Origin: Ceratorhiza oryzae-sativae
Lineage: Eukaryota > Basidiomycota > Agaricomycetes > Cantharellales > Ceratobasidiaceae
Assembly: GCA_030998015.1 (NCBI GenBank)
Contig: JARWMV010000063.1
Location: 1-64,000, forward strand
Length of the DNA stretch: 64,000 bases
Reading direction: 5' to 3'
Positions 61,617 to 64,000 of the stretch are shown piece by piece. The stretch's first letter is position 1; the number at the start of each line of letters is the position of its first letter. The position numbers were made by a program, and so were the translations under genes. The notes below the pieces were generated by a model that saw only the letters and a program-made list of their open reading frames with translations, was not told the origin of the DNA and ran no database searches.

Positions 61617-63819
61617 GGGAATGATGTGCAAATATGATATTGGCAAATCCTAGAACATGATGATAGTTTGAAGGCTCTCGTTGACATGAGATGGTCGGAT
61701 ACTCGGCGATGATGTAAACCCGACCCATGGCTTCCAACTCGGGATATCCTCCGTATGGCGGACCGTTGGTTATGTGTGCTTTCAGATACTTTGGCTTTAT
61801 GGAAACTTGGTTCGTCTTTCGTGGCCCAACATGTTGCCTTTGGTATTTGTAATATATCTAGGAACATATTATATGAAATGGATGGGGCGCATATACGCTG
61901 AAACCAAAGTTGTACAGAAGAAACATTTCGTGAGATTGTGTAGAATCCAACCAGGTTTGGTCGTATTGGTCGGATCACAAGTGATTTGTGGCCCTAGCCT
62001 TCCCCTCGGCAAATGCGGAAAGAGATATAAAAAAATCACATATCAGGCCAGTCCAAAGACGGATCATCCGATTCCGCTGGAGAACGACGATAACGCCACA
62101 GGAAAGTTGATTATATGCTCGTGGAGAATACTCGGTCAAGGATTGATCATGTTCAAGATTAATCTCCGCCGGTTTCGACGTGTCTGGGCGCACGCAGAGG
62201 CAGGCAGCCGTTGGGGGTGAGATAGAAGATCACAGTGCATATAACCTTGTGCACAAGGCTATCTGATTGGTAGAGTGGGTCGAAGCCCCTATGCTTGTGA
62301 ACACTCGTCTTAAACCATGCGACGCTATGCAACATTCCTCAAAGCCATACGTGCTTTAGCATTACCGCATGGAGTGGCATGCGCTATAGCCTAGCTATTG
62401 TCTACGTATCCCCTGACGCCAGAATGATGGCATGATACCCATGCTTCCGTTCGGCTTTACGAATATCCCATTCCCGCGCCGTCCTTCTGATGACCAGACG
62501 GGGAGCGTGGCGTTTGTCGCTCATGCAAGTGAATCAAGAACAAAGCTTCGTTGCTTCTTTTTCAGGTGCGCGTGATTAGCGACCGATCGTTTTCCTCACC
62601 CTGAGGGGAAGCCGTCGCTTCCCCGTTGGGTTGTCTAGATCCCAGACAAAACCGAAACGTGGGGCGTGAGGTTTATGTCCGCGACGTAAAGCGTTGAGAA
62701 AAATGCTGTACACTGCTGCAGGACAGCGCAAAGCCCTCGCTTGCGGACCAGGGTCGCGGATTTTAGGGTGATCGATGGGGGGGGGGGGCTTCCCGTGTTC
62801 CGAAGGGTTGACCGGTTGCAATAGCGGATTCAGGTGTATGTAGAGGGGGGTCTAGTGTGAGCGGGTGTGCGGTACCAGCGACTTTGCGAACAAGCCTAAA
62901 GAAATAAAAGAAGTTGATGTGCAGCGCGAACTGTGAGAAAGGGAATCATATGTCCCCAAGAGGAGAACATTCTGGTGAATTGGCCGGGTGCGATCGGAAG
63001 ACTTGGAAGGGAGGATATGGTCTGTGATCGGATGGCCAGCTGGCAGGGAGGCTTATGTGTATGCCTTGAATCAGAGGATACCATATGTATTGGAATTGCT
63101 GACCACGCACATGCTTGCGGCCTAAACAAGGCGCGCCGAGGCGGGCAGGGGGGAGGGGGGCAAGCGCCGGGCTTGGGGGGCGCACAGCCCCTGTGCTGGA
63201 TGCCGACGACGGCTAAAGCGACGGCCATCCTCGGTCCCTTGGTAGTGGTCGCTCGATCAGGCGTCGACTGGCCAGAGGGCGACACGATTAGATAATGGTG
63301 CGGCTCCGGACATGGCTGGGCCGGGTGGAGTGTGCCAGAGTGCGGGGTCGATCACGCCCGGTGTGGACAACGCGAGTGATCTGTGCGTGTGAAGGACGGG
63401 GTGTGCGGCGCAAGCTGGGTGTGTTGCGCCTGAGGGGGGGGAAACATCGGGGGGCCTATTTTGAGGCTGATGCATGACTGTGCTGTCAGATGGGGCCCGT
63501 CGGGGGGCTAGCGCATCAGCGGCACGTGGGGAGCCGGGCGACGATCCATCGAGTTAAAATTTCGGACATTCAGGCTGTGGGGAAGCAGCGGTGGCGCGTG
63601 TTGGGCCGTGCGCGTCATATATGAGGGGAGGGGTGCGCGCGGTGCCCTGCCGTCGGCCGCGTTGACAGCAGCCTCGTGGACCCTCGTGGCGAGCGCGTGT
63701 GGCCCCCGCACGGGCGTCGATCGGCTGGTGATCGCATGGCCCACACATCGGGCTCCCAGGTCGGTGCGTCTCGCGAATCAGCTGACTGGCCCCAGGCCCC
63801 TACATCTGCGCTCCCGACG
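61617..63819. other. Upstream/intergenic region, GC-rich toward the right; no gene recognised
   Basis: Minus-strand frames at 61460-61978 and 61975-62193 might hold further 5' exons of the kinase gene. From about 62580 the sequence is GC-rich with G-tracts (for example a run of ten or more G at about 62779, and G-runs at 63136-63182), typical of a promoter-side GC island for the gene starting at 63820. No other coding motif is supported. Confidence 0.35.
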
Positions 63820-64000
63820 ATGACCTCGCTCGACGCCCCCTCCCGCTCGCCCCAGATCCTGTACATGACCCCCACCCACAGAGTGACCAAGGCCCGGTAC
63901 GTGACCAGCTCGGATCCCCGCGGCTACGTGTAAGTCTCTCTGCTCGCGTCCCGAGCCGATTTCAAACCTCTCGGTTAGTCCCGTGTACGAGTACCCACTC
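63820..64000 (+). CDS. 5' end of a gene running off the window (possible APSES/KilA-N-type regulator)
   Basis: Exon 1 (63820-63929) reads MTSLDAPSRSPQILYMTPTH, RVTKARYVTSSDPRGYV and ends at a consensus donor GTAAGT. Exon 2 begins at 63979 after GGTTAG and reads PVYEYPL to the window end, so the join gives DPRGYVPVYEYPL. A Gly-Tyr-Val-Pro-Val-Tyr-Glu-Tyr sequence at this place recalls the start of the KilA-N/APSES-type DNA-binding region of basidiomycete regulators, but only about 45 residues are visible, so the family call is weak. The gene model itself (start, donor, acceptor, frame) is well supported. Confidence 0.5.

Overview
This is eukaryotic, fungal DNA. Genes on both strands carry many short introns (mostly 44-60 nt, GT-AG, one probable GC-AG). 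The gene set is that of a filamentous basidiomycete: a GH13 amylase with a CBM20 region, a patatin-NB-ARC-TPR receptor, many F-box/LRR genes and relics, CCC2, TEL2, MVP1 and a CUE/Smr protein. The style fits Ceratobasidiaceae (Rhizoctonia-like); that assignment is inference from gene content only.

Layout. 1-6.05 kb: a PIF1-like helicase gene split by a 3574-bp hAT element (1730-5303) with perfect 16-bp terminal repeats and 8-bp target duplications; the insertion lies on a splice donor. 7.2-9.4 kb: an F-box gene broken by a near-perfect palindrome (two 696-bp arms, 40-nt loop). 11-15.55 kb: an NLR-type receptor (patatin-like, NB-ARC, 15 TPR units) whose patatin domain has lost its catalytic residues and whose frame is broken once. 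17.7-20.7 kb: copper P-type ATPase. 21.5-23.7 kb: F-box relics. 24.3-28.2 kb: a single-pass membrane protein and a small secreted double-psi beta-barrel protein. 29-32.6 kb: TEL2 with disturbed frame. 32.7-34.6 kb: F-box relic and a second fold-back repeat. 35.2-37.5 kb: MFS transporter. 38.2-40.8 kb: alpha-amylase with a 6-nt micro-exon and a frame break before CBM20. 42-44.7 kb: sorting nexin MVP1. 45-50.6 kb: a small hypothetical gene and two paralogous jacalin-like genes. 51.1-53.8 kb: a DUF2015 protein and an intact F-box gene. 55-57 kb: a CUE/DUF1771/Smr protein (Cue2-like). 57.5-61.6 kb: a gene with three tandem kinase-like domains, two of them lacking catalytic motifs. 63.8 kb to the end: first exons of a gene running off the window.

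The window mixes conserved housekeeping genes (copper export, TTT complex, endosomal sorting, ribosome quality control) with fast-evolving accessory genes (NLR, F-box family, tandem kinase, lectin-like pair), mobile elements and inverted repeats. Splice models come from reading frame, GT-AG junctions and family motifs; where total exon length is an exact multiple of three, or one base off, that is stated. I saw no convincing tRNA, rRNA or CRISPR array.
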